64,000 nt of DNA from Epiperipatus broadwayi. Its lineage: Eukaryota > Onychophora > Udeonychophora > Euonychophora > Peripatidae. The notes under the pieces were generated by a model that did no database searches, had not been told where the DNA came from, and saw only the letters and a list, made by a program, of their open reading frames with translations. The stretch spans positions 470,001 to 534,000 of the forward strand of contig JAQFVV010006546.1 of NCBI GenBank assembly GCA_028023455.1. Reading direction: 5' to 3'. Position numbers and translations under genes: made by a program. Below are positions 38,449 to 50,223 of this stretch, piece after piece; the stretch's first letter is position 1, and every line of letters starts with the position of its first letter.

Positions 38449-38944
38449 CCTTAATTTATAAGGAAGAGTAATAGTTAAGGAAGTTATTTATTGTTCCAAG
38501 TGAAAAAAAAACTTTTAAAGGGTAGAACTTTATTTATATTATCACTAGAAATGCAAGGTTGTGTTCCTGCCTGCACCCTCTAGCAAGCTAATAGAACTTA
38601 TTTAATAATTTAAATGACTAATAACTTTACCATTTTTAAATATATGAATCGATACATTTGATATCAGGTAATAAATAACAACCTATAAATTATAATTATG
38701 CCCAAAATATTCTATATTCTTGGCTACACTAAAGGCTTTATTATACGAATTTAATATTAAATTCGATATTTGATTTACTATTATTTGAATTTTAATGAAA
38801 CATTTTATGGTTTAAAGATATAATTTTATAGGTTATAACAACTGACTCATTTTGACAAAATAAGATTTGCATTCAATTGGTTAAAGATATCACATGTGAT
38901 TGGCTACAATTCTAAATTAATTTCTTTACAACAAATTTCTATCA

Positions 38945-40489
38945 TTTTACATATATATATAAATGATTTTTTTGGGTAAAACCATGTGTTATTTTTTATT
39001 ATTTACTAATATTTTGAAGAACTAGCATCTGCCATTGTCAAGATACTCTTGAAAGAAAATTTGTTCCATCTCAAACTGTAACATGATTGAGTGCAAGATG
39101 AAGCATAGTTTAGTATTCAAAATATGAGGTTTATCAAAATGTATATTTCTCTTAGTTTTACCACCCATTAATTTAAAGTCAATATTAGAAGTCATAGATA
39201 AAATGAGAGGTTTCCATATGCTATGTTGTGGTTCATCAGCCCTGTTTAAACCAGTAGGTTTCTTTAATATTTCAATTGAATCGCTCATGGTTCTCAAATC
39301 ATTTCTCTTCAAATTAGCAAGCATTTTTGTATTGTCAAAGTCAGGTTTGTGACCAATTTCTAAAAAATGGTAAGTAAAAACTGATGTGTTAATTTTTTGA
39401 TTAAAAGCATTTTTATGTTCCTTAATTCTGACATTTGTTTGTCTATTAGACTGACCTACATAGCTTCTTGAGCACTGCAAACATGGAATTTCATAAACTC
39501 CTTGGTGTTCCAAAAATATTCTATCTTTAGGTTTATGTAAAAAATCACCAATTTTTTTGCCAGTAAAAAAGTAGTCTTTATATTAAAACAAGATAATTTT
39601 CTACTGATTTTATCAGTAACCCCTTTAATGTAAGGTAAAATTACTCTATTAAAAAAGGAACTGTCAATTCTATCCTCTTTTTTCTTTTAGTATCAAGGCT
39701 ATGTAAAGCCTTATATAATGATGTTTTTGTTATTTTTATTGAAAAGGGCAAAATTTTAAAATTTGTCGAAAAGAGCTTTTATATTTTATATGTTATTTTT
39801 ATGTTATGATTGTATGACTATATTACAGCTATTATCATATATCATTTTGTTGTTAGATAAAGATATTTTGTTATATCTAGCATTTATTTTTAATCATTAG
39901 AAAGTAGAATATTTTTGTAAGTTATATTTCTTGAGTAAGATGTTCTTTATCAGATAAATTATAAGCTCTAGTCAAAAGATTTTTTTTTTACAGAAAAAAT
40001 TTGAGCAGAATGATGATGAGAATTAAAATTAAGATATCTGGTTGTATGGATGGATTTTATGTAAACTGATATTGATAATGTTTCATCACATTTTCTTGTA
40101 ATTAAAACATCTAGAAAAGAAAGTGATCTGTTATTTTCCACTTCCATACTAAATTTAAAATTTGGATGCCAATTATTTATAAAAACAAGAAAATAATTTA
40201 AGACATCAATGCCATGAGGCCATATCTATGTCTTCTAATATTGACTTTAAATTAATGGGTAGTAAAACTAAGAGAAATATACATTTTGATAAACCTCATA
40301 TTCTAAATACTAAACTATTTCAAACTGATTCTTATGCTCATCTTGCACTCAGTCACGTTACAGTTTGAGATCAAACAAATTTTCTTTCAAGAGTTTACGT
40401 TGACAATGGTGGATGCTAGTTCGTTGAAATATTGGTATAAATAGAAATTTACACATGGTTTTACCCAAAGAATCATATATATATATATA
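38945..40489 (-). mobile_element. Penelope-like element, 5'-truncated with inverted end copy
   Basis: The main part (38,945-40,207, minus strand) encodes the end of a Penelope-type RT and a GIY-YIG nuclease. It joins directly to an inverted duplicate of its own 3' end (40,215-40,489, plus strand). The duplicate matches 38,950-39,205, including the coding end and the GGGTAAAACCATGTGT tail. Inverted, truncated terminal copies are characteristic of Penelope elements. Confidence 0.9.
39022..40207 (-). pseudogene. Penelope-type RT end and GIY-YIG endonuclease
   Basis: Would nick the target and copy the element. About 39,950-40,200 reads LSFLDVLITRK, then YIKSIHTTRYLNFNSHHH, the conserved block after the RT active site. 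The active-site Asp pair would lie upstream and is cut off at about 40,207. The linker (FNRVILPYIKGVTDKISR, about 39,600-39,660) follows. The nuclease domain (open at 39,022-39,513, 163 codons) has GVYEIPC and YVGQSNRQTNVRIKEHK, the GIY-YIG core with its catalytic Arg and a Cys pair (CLQC). Stops and frameshifts break the RT part. Confidence 0.9.
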
Positions 40490-41031
40490 TTGAAAAGGAA
40501 ACTGATCTCTAAGAAATATATGAACAATGATAATGAAGCAACATTGTTTCATTAATAGCAATATATTTTCTTCTATGGAAGCTGGATGAGCCAAATACAA
40601 AAAAAAAACTAATAAAGACTGCCAAGATATAAAACTAAAATAAGTACAGTTCACTGAATAATTTGCATATTTGGGTGATCATGAATACAGTAAAATATTA
40701 TAATTGAGCATGGCTAACTGGCCTGCAAGTGCCTCATAGATTTGGGCAACCATATATAATAAATGAATCATGAACCAAATGGTTTTATTCACTTTTACAT
40801 TAAATATTTGGGCAATCCTAATATACTGTATAAATGTTATACTTATGCAATTAAAATTTATAACTAAAATAGATAAATATATTGATTCACAAATGGCACT
40901 ATGATAACTCAAATTTATATTTATTGTGAAATCATAAAATTTGTAAACTGCCAATAAATTTACATAATGAGTATCTTGCCTGATTACAATTCAATGAATA
41001 ATGACTTATGTGATAATAAAGTGTAATATAG
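40490..41031 (-). repeat. 3' LTR of outer element, first part
   Basis: Matches about 50,244-50,772, including GAACAATGATAATGAAGC and GATAAAGTGTA. It ends in ATAG (41,028-41,031), the left copy of the inner element's target duplication. The first 20 bases of the LTR are missing at the junction with the Penelope element. Confidence 0.75.
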
Positions 41032-42573
41032 TGTAAGCATCTACTCATATTATTGTTGCATAATTTATGCACATATACGATCTCTCCCGCAGCTTCGAAT
41101 AAGTATATTTATGAGCATGGTTTAAATCCCATCTCAAGCACCAATTTTACACTTTGATAAAAATTATACTCACCGAAAACATAAATAAGGGTTCTGTACA
41201 TATATATATCTAGGGTAGCGCATCCAGACTAGCTCTATCTCTCAAGGTCTGGGGAACCTGGTCTAATGAGAGAACAAGGCAAAGACAATTCCCAACTACA
41301 TCATATATATCTACGTATACCACACGATAATTTACTTGTTTATAAATTATATTACCCTAGCCCTGAAGTTATAACAAAACTAGGCTATAAATTACTATGC
41401 TAGTTATCATTAAATTCTAAGCTTTATACATCTATGTATATATATATATATATATCTTAATGTTCATGTGCACAACTCATTTATTTCAATACACACATAT
41501 ATGAATCATATATATATATATATATATATCAATGAAAGAGTGCAATTACACATCACAGTTGTTATTTAATGTTTTATTTTTAAACAAATATTTATTACTG
41601 CATTTAATATAGAAGTAACACAAGTCCCTTCATTACTACGCATTTATTGAACACATATATATAAAAAAAGGTCAATTTACCTTAATTACGATCGAATGTC
41701 CACGTGGTCAAAACTAACAGTCCGCACATTTATATAATTCTAAAGAAATACTGGCCTTATTGATATTTGTTGATCCTAAGGATGGTAAACAGTCAGCAAT
41801 GTGATACGCCAAATATTTTATCATAGAGGTGGAGTAGACGATTTCGCTCGCTTAAAAGATCCAAGCTGCATGTGCTTCGTCACCATTGCACTGGATAATT
41901 TTTAAACAGGAATTTTCATAAATCCGATTCAAGTGAGTTCTACAATAACAATCCACTGGGCTGGTCTAATGAAACCCACACTATTACCTCAACATTTTGA
42001 TGCGAATATTAATAAAACTTCTTAATTAATTACACATTAATCCAATCCAAAATCCATGCCACGTCTCTTTCTTTTCTAATTCTAATCACCACTCTATATT
42101 TTCGAGCACAAAATAGTTCTTCTCTTTTACACTCTTTAACCTCGTATTTTTCCTTATCTATTCGTACGCCGCTGACCAGATCTTCTATTGTTTCAGAATA
42201 CCAACTCGACCAGTTCTGATTTCTGGACGACAGAGTCATTAACTCAAACTGCCCACAGCAACTAATTCATTCTATTACTTATTTCTGTAGCTTTATATGC
42301 CCAATGGATTCATCAAGAAACATGTGTTACCACCAATATTATTAAATGTAGAACTTAGAACATTAACGAACAACAAAATATATATGTATAATCAATAACA
42401 AATTTATACAACCCCGTTTATAATTGCCTCTCATCAATCCCACATATAACCATTAATATCTTTACACTTTTTATAATAACACACATACAAATATTTTTAT
42501 ATAAGCATACAGTCCATCCTTTAACAGATTACATATTACTTTCATTCTCTTTATAACAGGGTTCGAATGACTA
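41032..42573 (-). repeat. 3' LTR of inner element (U3 start missing)
   Basis: Matches 44,223-45,735 with (AT)n length changes and small indels. At its internal border the expected 105-bp U3 start is replaced by two tandem copies of a 31-bp unit (GGTTCGAATGACTACATACC start, 42,560-42,622), which contains a G-run on the element strand that may be the purine tract. Confidence 0.8.
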
Positions 42574-42759
42574 CATACCCCCTGGTGCAACAGGGTTCGA
42601 ATGACTACATACCCCCTGGTGCAATAGCCTTCAAATACCTTCTGTGTATTTGAACAGCTTCTTAAATGACTCTTCCCTATCCTTTATTCCCTTCGGTACC
42701 ACCTTTCTGTTTTGGTGGCCATGGTCCCTTTTCTTGGTCGAACTTTGGCTTATCTGGCA

Positions 42760-43764
42760 GCCGACAAGCTTCCAGTTTTTATTGCCATCTCAGTCTGTGA
42801 CTATCATCACCACCTTTTCTATGCATGGCATCCCCACTAGCATGTCCTTCTTCCATCCCAAACTTATGCTGATCTTGAACTCCAATGGTATGTTATGGTA
42901 ATATATACTCATGTCCAGAGCATTAAGCAGCTCTGCCACTTCTCCGATGGATGCCTTCCTCACCTCCAACATTATTATTTCCACATTCATAGGCATATTG
43001 TGCCTTACAATTCGAATGATATGGCTTTCTGATAAATGACATGTGTCCAGTGTCTTCAGTCTTACCATTTGGCGATGAAAGAATTGAGAGAAATTTTCTT
43101 TCTTTCCTTCCTCATATTTCTCCCGCATCACTTGGTACTGCATAAGTTCCTGGCAGTCTTCCAACCAGAAAGTCACTCATATCTTTTTCTGGTACTCTTC
43201 GAAGGTTGTGGGCTGTTGGGACAATGAGTCCCACCATGCTTGGGCATTCCCACTTAGATGACTGTATGCTATTACTAATATACCTTCCTCTGGCATAGGA
43301 TTCATGCCAAAGTATCCTCATAGGCTTTGCAGGTGTTCCATGGGAGCATCCCCCATTTGGACTTCAAACTGTCATATCTTTAAGAAGTGGTTTAAATGAG
43401 TGTGTACTGCCATACCCATACATTTACCCATATGCTCCAGTCTTTCAGTCTCACCCGCCTTCAGCTTCTGTTTTACATTCTTCTCTCCATCTAGACCTTC
43501 TACTTCTTTTTTGTCAGACTTCTCTGCCCTTTCCTTGCTTTCATCCTCATTTTCCTTACATCTCCCTTTTTTGCCTACGTTTACCTTCTATCCCCAGTCA
43601 TCTCCATTATATATTTCCTGGAATCTCTGTTCAAACCTCTTGTCCATTTCCTGAAATCTGAGTTCTAGACTTTCCACTTTTTCTAAAATCCTCTCCATTA
43701 CATTTACATCTTTCCCTTCTCTCACCTTCTGCTTTTCCCCTTTCTGTTTATTTTTTGGCTTCAT
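42760..43764 (-). pseudogene. gag: Gag of inner LTR element
   Basis: Capsid-type protein of the nested element. It starts at a Met at 43,764 with a Lys/Glu-rich coiled-coil start (VMERILEKVESLELRFQEMD), then an acidic-basic linker. The capsid core has GNAQAWWDSLSQQPTTFEEY (about 43,180-43,250), then SQFFHRQMVRLKTLDTCHLSES (within 42,790-43,176), then EVAELLNALD. The WWD-L and QFFH-Q motifs match the gypsy gag at 11,085 and the relic at 47,340. In-frame stops, for example in the FLKI and QSL regions, inactivate it. No zinc knuckle. Confidence 0.85.
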
Positions 43765-44201
43765 GTTCTCTGTACCTACATATCACTATTAAGGCTAAAA
43801 CATGCCAGGTTCATCACCCTGGCTTCCAGTGGTCCACTGCATGACCCACCTGATAGACCTTCATCCCTCATTACTATCATATGGAATGATATTGTTTTAT
43901 AATATCCCAATGTTGATAAAATTCTTAAACCCCTATTTTATAAACCATGACTTTAAATATATATCACAGTACAGACATCAACGCTATTTACCCCACTGAC
44001 CACTTGAGAACTTTTCTATACATATATTCACACTTCGCAAAATGCCAATATTTACTATATTTCTAAACACACATTTAAACTCTTTCTGTTTTCTCTATCG
44101 CTTTTTTTTTTTAAAAAAAAAATTCTCCAACTCTCATTTGGAAAGCTCTTTTTAAGTTACATTAGGATGCCCTTTTAATGCCCATTCTCCACTATTCGCA
44201 G

Positions 44202-44221
44202 CCCTGTTCATTGGGACGCCA
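44202..44221 (-). promoter_or_regulatory. Primer-binding site of inner LTR element
   Basis: On the element strand TGGCGTCCCAATGAACAGGG begins one base after the LTR terminus. TGG pairs with the CCA end of a tRNA; which tRNA is not clear. Confidence 0.7.
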
Positions 44222-44222
44222 T

Positions 44223-45838
44223 TGTAAGCTTCTACCCATATTATTGTTGCATAATTTATGCACGTATACAATCTCTCCCGCATCTTCGAGTAAGTATATT
44301 TATGAGCAGGGTTTAAATCCCATCTCCAGCACCAATCTTACACTTTGATAAGAATTATACTCACCGAAAACATAAATAAGGGTTCTGTACATATATATAT
44401 ATCTAGGGTAGCGCATCCAGAGTAGCTCTATCTCTCAAGGTCTGGGGAACAAGGCAAAGACAATTCCCGACTACATCATATATATCTACGTATACCACAC
44501 GATAATTTACTTGTTTATAAATTATATTACCCTAGCCCAGAAGTTATAACAAAACTAGACTATAAATTACTACGCTAGTTATCGTTAAATTCTAAGCTTT
44601 ATACACCTATATATATATCTTAATGTTCATGTGCACAACTCATTTATTCCGATACACACATATATGAATCATATATATATCAATGAAAGAGTGCAATTAC
44701 ACATCAGAGTTGTTTATTTAATGTTTTATTTTTTATTTTTAAACAAATATTTATTACTGCATTTAATATAGAAGTAACATGAGTCCCTTCATTACTACGC
44801 ATTTATTGAACACATATATAGAGAAAAGGTCAATTAACCTTAATTATGGTCGAATGTCCATGTAGTCAAAACTAACAGTCTGCACATTTATAATTCTAAA
44901 GAAATACTGGCCTTATTGATATTTGTTGATCCTAAGGATGGTAAACAGTCAGCAATGTGATATGCCAAATAGTTTATCATAGAGGTGGAGTAGATGATTT
45001 CGCTCGCTTAAGAGATCCAAGCTGCATGTGCTTCATCGCCATTACACTGGATAATTTTTAAACAGGAATTTTCATAAATCCAATTCAGGTGAGTTCTACA
45101 ATAACAATCCACTGGGCCGGTCTAACAAAACCCACACTATTTAATTACCCCAACATTTTGATGCGAACATTAATAAAACTTCTTAATTAATTACATGTTA
45201 ATCCAATCCAAAATCCATGCCACGTCTCTTTCTTTTCTAATTCTAATCACCACTCTATATTTTCTAGCACAAAATAGTTCTTTTCTTTTACACTCTTTAA
45301 CCTCATATTTTTCCTTATCTATTCGTACGCCACTGACCAGATCTTCTATTGTTCCAGAATACCAACTCGACCAGTTCTCAGACTTCTGAACGACAGAGTC
45401 ATTAACTCAAACTGCCCACAATAACTAATTCATTCTATTTCTTATTTCTGTAGCTTTATATGCCCAATGGATTCATCATGAAACACGTGTTACCACCAAT
45501 ATTATTAAATGTAGAACTTAGAGCATTAACGAACAACAAAATATATATGTATAATCGATAACAAATTTATACAACCCTGTATATAATTGCCTCTCGTCAA
45601 TCCCACATATAACCGTTAATATCTATACACTTTTTATAATAACACACATACAAATATTTTTATATAAGCATACAGTCCATCCTTTAACAGATTACATATT
45701 ACTTTCATTCTCTTTGTAACAGGGTTCGAATGACTATTTATATATATCTTTTCGCATATACACAGTAACTCCATATCAACACTCGCAATTAACACTCTAT
45801 ATTGCATTATCTCTTGTATTCGAACCCCGTCTGTTACA
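44223..45838 (-). repeat. 5' LTR of inner element
   Basis: 1,616 bp, TGTA...TACA ends. Its outer 105 bp (45,734-45,838, including CGAACCCCGTCTGTTACA) has no match at the corresponding end of the other LTR. Confidence 0.85.
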
Positions 45839-45842
45839 ATAG

Positions 45843-46152
45843 GATGCATAATGAATTATCTTAATTGTAAAATAAATTATATAATAAAACAATTTATAAT
45901 GATTGATGCAACAAGCAAACCAAAACAACACAAAAACATTTATAATAATTGATGCAACATGCAAATCAAAACACCTAAGTTAATCATAAAAATATAAATT
46001 TATAGAGATAAGCATTGATTTATTGAGGTGGATAAAATAAAGATTATAATTCTAATTTACCAACTGCAATATGTCATCTCCCCTTTTCTTCTTTTTACAT
46101 TTGCAATAATAGATAGATGTGATATACATTTAAATTATAAAGCATACAGTCA
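45843..46152 (-). repeat. 3' LTR of outer element, second part
   Basis: Continues the match from GATGCATAATGAATTATC (compare 50,774 onward) to CAGTCA. It contains an extra copy of a 47-bp unit around 45,893-45,980 (TTTATAATGATTGATGCAAC type) absent from the right LTR, a small tandem duplication. Confidence 0.75.
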
Positions 46153-47330
46153 TAAAAGGGTTAATTATAAACTCTTTAAATTGAGCAATAAAAATGTTAT
46201 TACCTTTTTAAAAAACATTTCTCATATTTAAATGATAATGAATGCCAAGTAGATTGCACTAATGGAAATTATTAATAAAAAACAAAATTTAAAAAATGTT
46301 TACCACTAAACTTGTTATTATACTTTTTTTTTAATCATTTTTTTTATAAATGAAATTTATATGACTGTTAAGATTTTTATTAGTGTCTATTAACACAGTT
46401 TTGCATGTATATGACTTCAGCTGATAATCCACTATTCAATGATGTTTCCTTTAGTACATAACCAGAAAAATTATTAGATGATATCTAATTACTATTCCTT
46501 TTAATATTGCAATCCAATGTGACTTAAATTATCTTGACTTTATGGTAATTAGCATTGCATTTGTGATATCCATTTTTATTTTAATCATAACTATATTTTA
46601 TAAAGTAGAGTGGGAACTCATATCTCTCTCTCTGAATTGTCTTATTCACAGTCCATATTTCTTTGCTATATATTCTAAATATATTTATAAAAGTAAGATA
46701 AAATAAACACAAAATTTTAAGCAAAAGAAATACTGTGTGTTTTTCTTGCTGAAATCTTTCTGAAACTATGACAACACAAAGCACACTTTTTATAATACTG
46801 TCTTTTGATCATGTGACTCTTTCTTTTGAAATTCTAATAAGGCATTGTTATCATTGGCACAATAATTTAAATTAAAAATATATCATTTCAAAATTTAATA
46901 AATAAATGATTCATTTATTCCAGATTTATTCAAAACAATAGCATATCTTATTCAACATTTAGACCTTGAATTGTTCTCTTTATTTAGCAATTTATAAACT
47001 ACAGAAAATGATGAATGAAGACATATGATAACCACATATTCCCCTCATTAATAAAAATAAAGAAAACCATTATAAACAATTAATGTAAGGTCATCACTAT
47101 AAAATAAACATTCCATTAATAAATCATAGTTAATTTACACTATATCACCATAATAATGAAATTAATGATTATGTACAAGTAAGTGTCTTATATAAAAAAT
47201 TATCTAAACATATTAAAATCAACATTATAAATTTCCTGCAATAATTATATCCATTTGCATTTTCACATTCAACCTTACTGAATATTTGTGAATCCTGTGA
47301 TTAGGAACACCCCACTAAATCCTCAGTTAA
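46153..47330. other. Internal non-coding DNA of outer LTR element
   Basis: Lies between the 3' LTR and the gag relic, where pol would be expected. I find no RT, RNase H or integrase motif in any frame. AT-rich, with short chance frames only. Confidence 0.5.
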
Positions 47331-47339
47331 CTTCCAAGC

Positions 47340-49130
47340 TTTTTAATGATAGTGGAGCATACTTCAGTGTCATTTCCCTAGCTATATTCCATGTATGCAA
47401 CATATTAGCAAACTCTTTAGTGCTTGGGTTATACCCATTGTAAAAGTTTCTGAGTTTTTAATAAGGACAATCATTGTTACACATCTTAGGCCTTTGCAAT
47501 GGTTGATTATGTTCTTCAAATTCCACACATATACTTGAAGCTTCAAATCCAGAGCATGTTTTAAAACATTCATCCTCTATGTTCTTTTTCTTATATTCTT
47601 GCTGTAATCCTTTCATATCAATATTGTTTAGTAAATCTGCTACATCTTCGATAGTGGTTCTATTGGCAGTGAAAAGGATTGGTTGAATCCATCAAAGTAA
47701 ATTACACCTGATGGTTCATAACATTTCACTTTCAGATAGTGGGTATGATATCAGAGTCCAGACTTTAATGCTTGTTGGTGGAAAAATTGGGTTAAAATTT
47801 CCCCCAAATTGACCCTAAACCTTTCCTGAGAGATTTTATGGCAAATACTATCTTGTCTCTTTTCACTCCAAAAATTATTCAATAACAATTGGCATTAATC
47901 TCCAAAAATAACTGGCTTTATGAACAAGGTCTCTCACCAATTCTTAGTGGACTCATACAAATTATTGCATGCTATAGCAACCTTCTCCCATTCACTTAAT
48001 TCATAAAACAAAAACAATTCTTGTAATACTATTAAATGCTCTATAGGATTCTCTGTGATGTCACCAATTGAAGGTTTTCATCTTAATGAAATTTTAATAG
48101 AGTATTATAACTTTCTGTAGGCAATTCAGTTTTACATTGATCTTAGGTACTGACATTAGTAACTCCACATTCATCATTTAGTATTCTTCCATCCTTTGAT
48201 CAAGCAATTATAGTGGAATGGTGGTAGGATACCACATTTAAATGGATATACTACAGTGTCATGAAGACCCTCCATGCTCTCATCATATGGTCATGTTTTG
48301 ATATCCCCAGGTCTAGGTATCCCATTTTGAAATTGAGTATTCATTTCTGCAACACAATTTTTAATCTTAACTTGAGAGTCTTCTTCCAAATATCTTTTTA
48401 TTATTTCAATTGCCTTTTCTTTATTCTGTCTTAAACTTTCTGGTTTTCCTTCCATGGAACTTATATCCTCTATGATTTATTAAACTTAGCTGGTGTAATT
48501 AAAGATGGTGAATATCTCAGACTTTATCGTATCTAAATTATTGCCATACTTTTGATGACTTTGCTCCATCTGACCTTCTAGACATTTGAACTTCTGTTCC
48601 TGTTTATCCTGTAACTTTTCAATTTTAGTTTCTAACTCTTCAGTTCAATTTACTAATTTCTAGATTACTGATTTTTATTTGCATTTGACTTTGATTTTCT
48701 TGCATTTTACTCTCTAGTTCATTAAATTCAATTTTTAATTTATGTATTTACACCTATCCTATTTTCATTTTATGGACTAATTCAGTATGCACCTGCTTGA
48801 TTTCTTGGTTCAACTTATTTTCTATCTCATATTGACTCACAGAACCATCCTTACTCCTAATATTTTTTGGTCTTGTTGCATTTCTAGTTTAAGCTAATCT
48901 TGGTTTTGCTTCATTTCTTGTTTAAATACTTCTATATTTTTGGCACATCTTTTTTGATTTTTGTCAATATTATTAAAAAAAACTCTTGATTTTTTTTTTT
49001 TTTTACTTTGCTAATATTTTTTTTTTGTTTTGTTTCACTTGCTTTATTTCACTCATTAAACATTTTAACATGGCCATTATAAAGTCATTTCTCTCCCTTG
49101 TCCTAACACATCTAACTCTTTTTCATTTTC
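47340..49130 (-). pseudogene. gag: Gag of outer LTR element, heavily decayed
   Basis: Minus-strand gag relic. It starts near 49,130 (MENEKELDVLGQGREMTL) with a degenerate coiled-coil stretch rich in Lys, Glu, Gln and Asn (48,550-49,000). A second open block reads MEGKPESLRQNKEKAIEII (about 48,400-48,455). The capsid core is at about 47,740-48,000, with ELSEWEKVAIACNNLYES, then LLNNFWSEKRQDSICHKISQ, and GEILTQFFHQQALKS. This is the same family as the gags at 11,085 and 42,760, and the phrase FWSEKRQ corresponds to YWSDDQQ in the first. A final open block is at 47,382-47,573. Many stops and frameshifts. Confidence 0.75.
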
Positions 49131-49139
49131 CATAATTTA

Positions 49140-50222
49140 TATCAAATTTGTATTTATGACATTATTTTAGAAAGAAATAACATGACTTTCTTTTTCCTCA
49201 ATTCAATATCTCAGACCAAATATACTAATCCCTACAAATCAATTAAATCCCTACTCACATACATTTCAACACATGTAATATACCTTTTTAATATAAAATA
49301 CTGCAATAACATCATGTCTCAGTTGTAATTGATTTATCAATCCACAATATTATCATCACAAACTAATGCATATAAATCTATTTATTTATTAATAATTTTT
49401 TTTAAAAAAGAATTAAACTTATATTGTGTACAACATAACATAAATATCATGACACTGCTCAAAAGACCTCTGCATTATTACTATCATCAACAAATTCAAA
49501 CAGTGGGCATTATTGTTTTCCATCTATTTTCTAAAATAACTAAGTTATAATACCTTTAATAAAATAAGATAGCTTCAAATACTTTTCATTCTTTATTTTA
49601 CAGTTGCTTTATTAGTAGAACTTAATAAAATTTATTAGTAATGAGCCCATATTCCTTTGATATTTTACTAACATATAGCATATAACTACTGTTTCTAAAG
49701 TCACAAACATAAACTTTTATTTTTTATTATTAATGGCAAGTCCAGATATCATCATCTAGTACTTTGCCTTTACATGCCCATTATTGGCATATCTATAAAA
49801 CATTTTATTTATAAAGCATTTTAAAAATGGCAAGTCCAGATATCATCATCTAGTACTTTGCCTTTACATGCCCATTATTGGCATATCTATAAAACATTTT
49901 ATTTATAAAGCATTTTAAAACATTGCTATTTTTTAACTCCTATTTTTTAGAAAACAATTTGACAACCCAATCTAAATTCAAACCCTTAACAGAGTATAAC
50001 TATAAACTTAAAAATTATTATCTATTGGGTCATTATTCTGTTTAATCTAATATTAGTATACATAAAAAATAGATGATATCAATTGTGATGATTGATCAAA
50101 TATTTTGATTCTATTTATCTATTTTATTATATAACTTTAAATCTCTGATGGAATCATGGATACATAAGCCCTTGTTGGACAGCCAAGTATAAAGGAAATT
50201 CTATTATTGCTATCATGACCCA
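49140..50222. other. 5' leader of outer LTR element
   Basis: Non-coding, between the gag start and the primer-site-like sequence at 50,209-50,222. It contains the 96-bp tandem duplication listed separately. Confidence 0.5.
49735..49919. repeat. Tandem duplication, about 95 bp x 2
   Basis: The unit from GGCAAGTCCAGATATCATCA to AAAGCATTTTAAAA is repeated head to tail with essentially complete identity. Confidence 0.92.
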
Positions 50223-50223
50223 A

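Larger units (their letters stand above)
32998..38599 (-). mobile_element. Full-length LINE (APE-type) with 12-bp target duplication
   Basis: A 5.6-kb non-LTR retrotransposon on the minus strand. The perfect 12-mer ATTTAATAATTT flanks it (32,986-32,997 and 38,600-38,611). Inside the low end, the minus strand has AATAAA followed by a short A-tail; the high end holds a short 5' leader before ORF1. Such symmetric duplication plus tail is the product of target-primed reverse transcription, and the intact 5' end implies a full-length insertion. Both ORFs carry stops and frameshifts, so the copy is old and inactive. Confidence 0.92.
41032..45838 (-). mobile_element. Gag-only LTR retrotransposon (inner, nested element)
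   Basis: Direct repeats of about 1.55 kb (41,032-42,573 and 44,223-45,838) flank 1.65 kb of internal DNA with one minus-strand gag. Ends are TGTAAGC...GTTACA on the plus strand, and the perfect duplication ATAG flanks it (41,028-41,031 and 45,839-45,842). The primer site (44,202-44,221) is canonical: LTR end, one base, TGGCGTCCCAATGAACAGGG. The internal region runs from gag almost straight into the 3' LTR, leaving no room for pol, so the copy depended on enzymes from relatives. Confidence 0.88.

Noticed and set aside
42560-42622. GGTTCGAATGAC motifs as a tRNA gene or pol III promoter
   Set aside because: They resemble a B box, but no A box or cloverleaf lies at the right distance; they are part of a duplicated LTR-edge unit.
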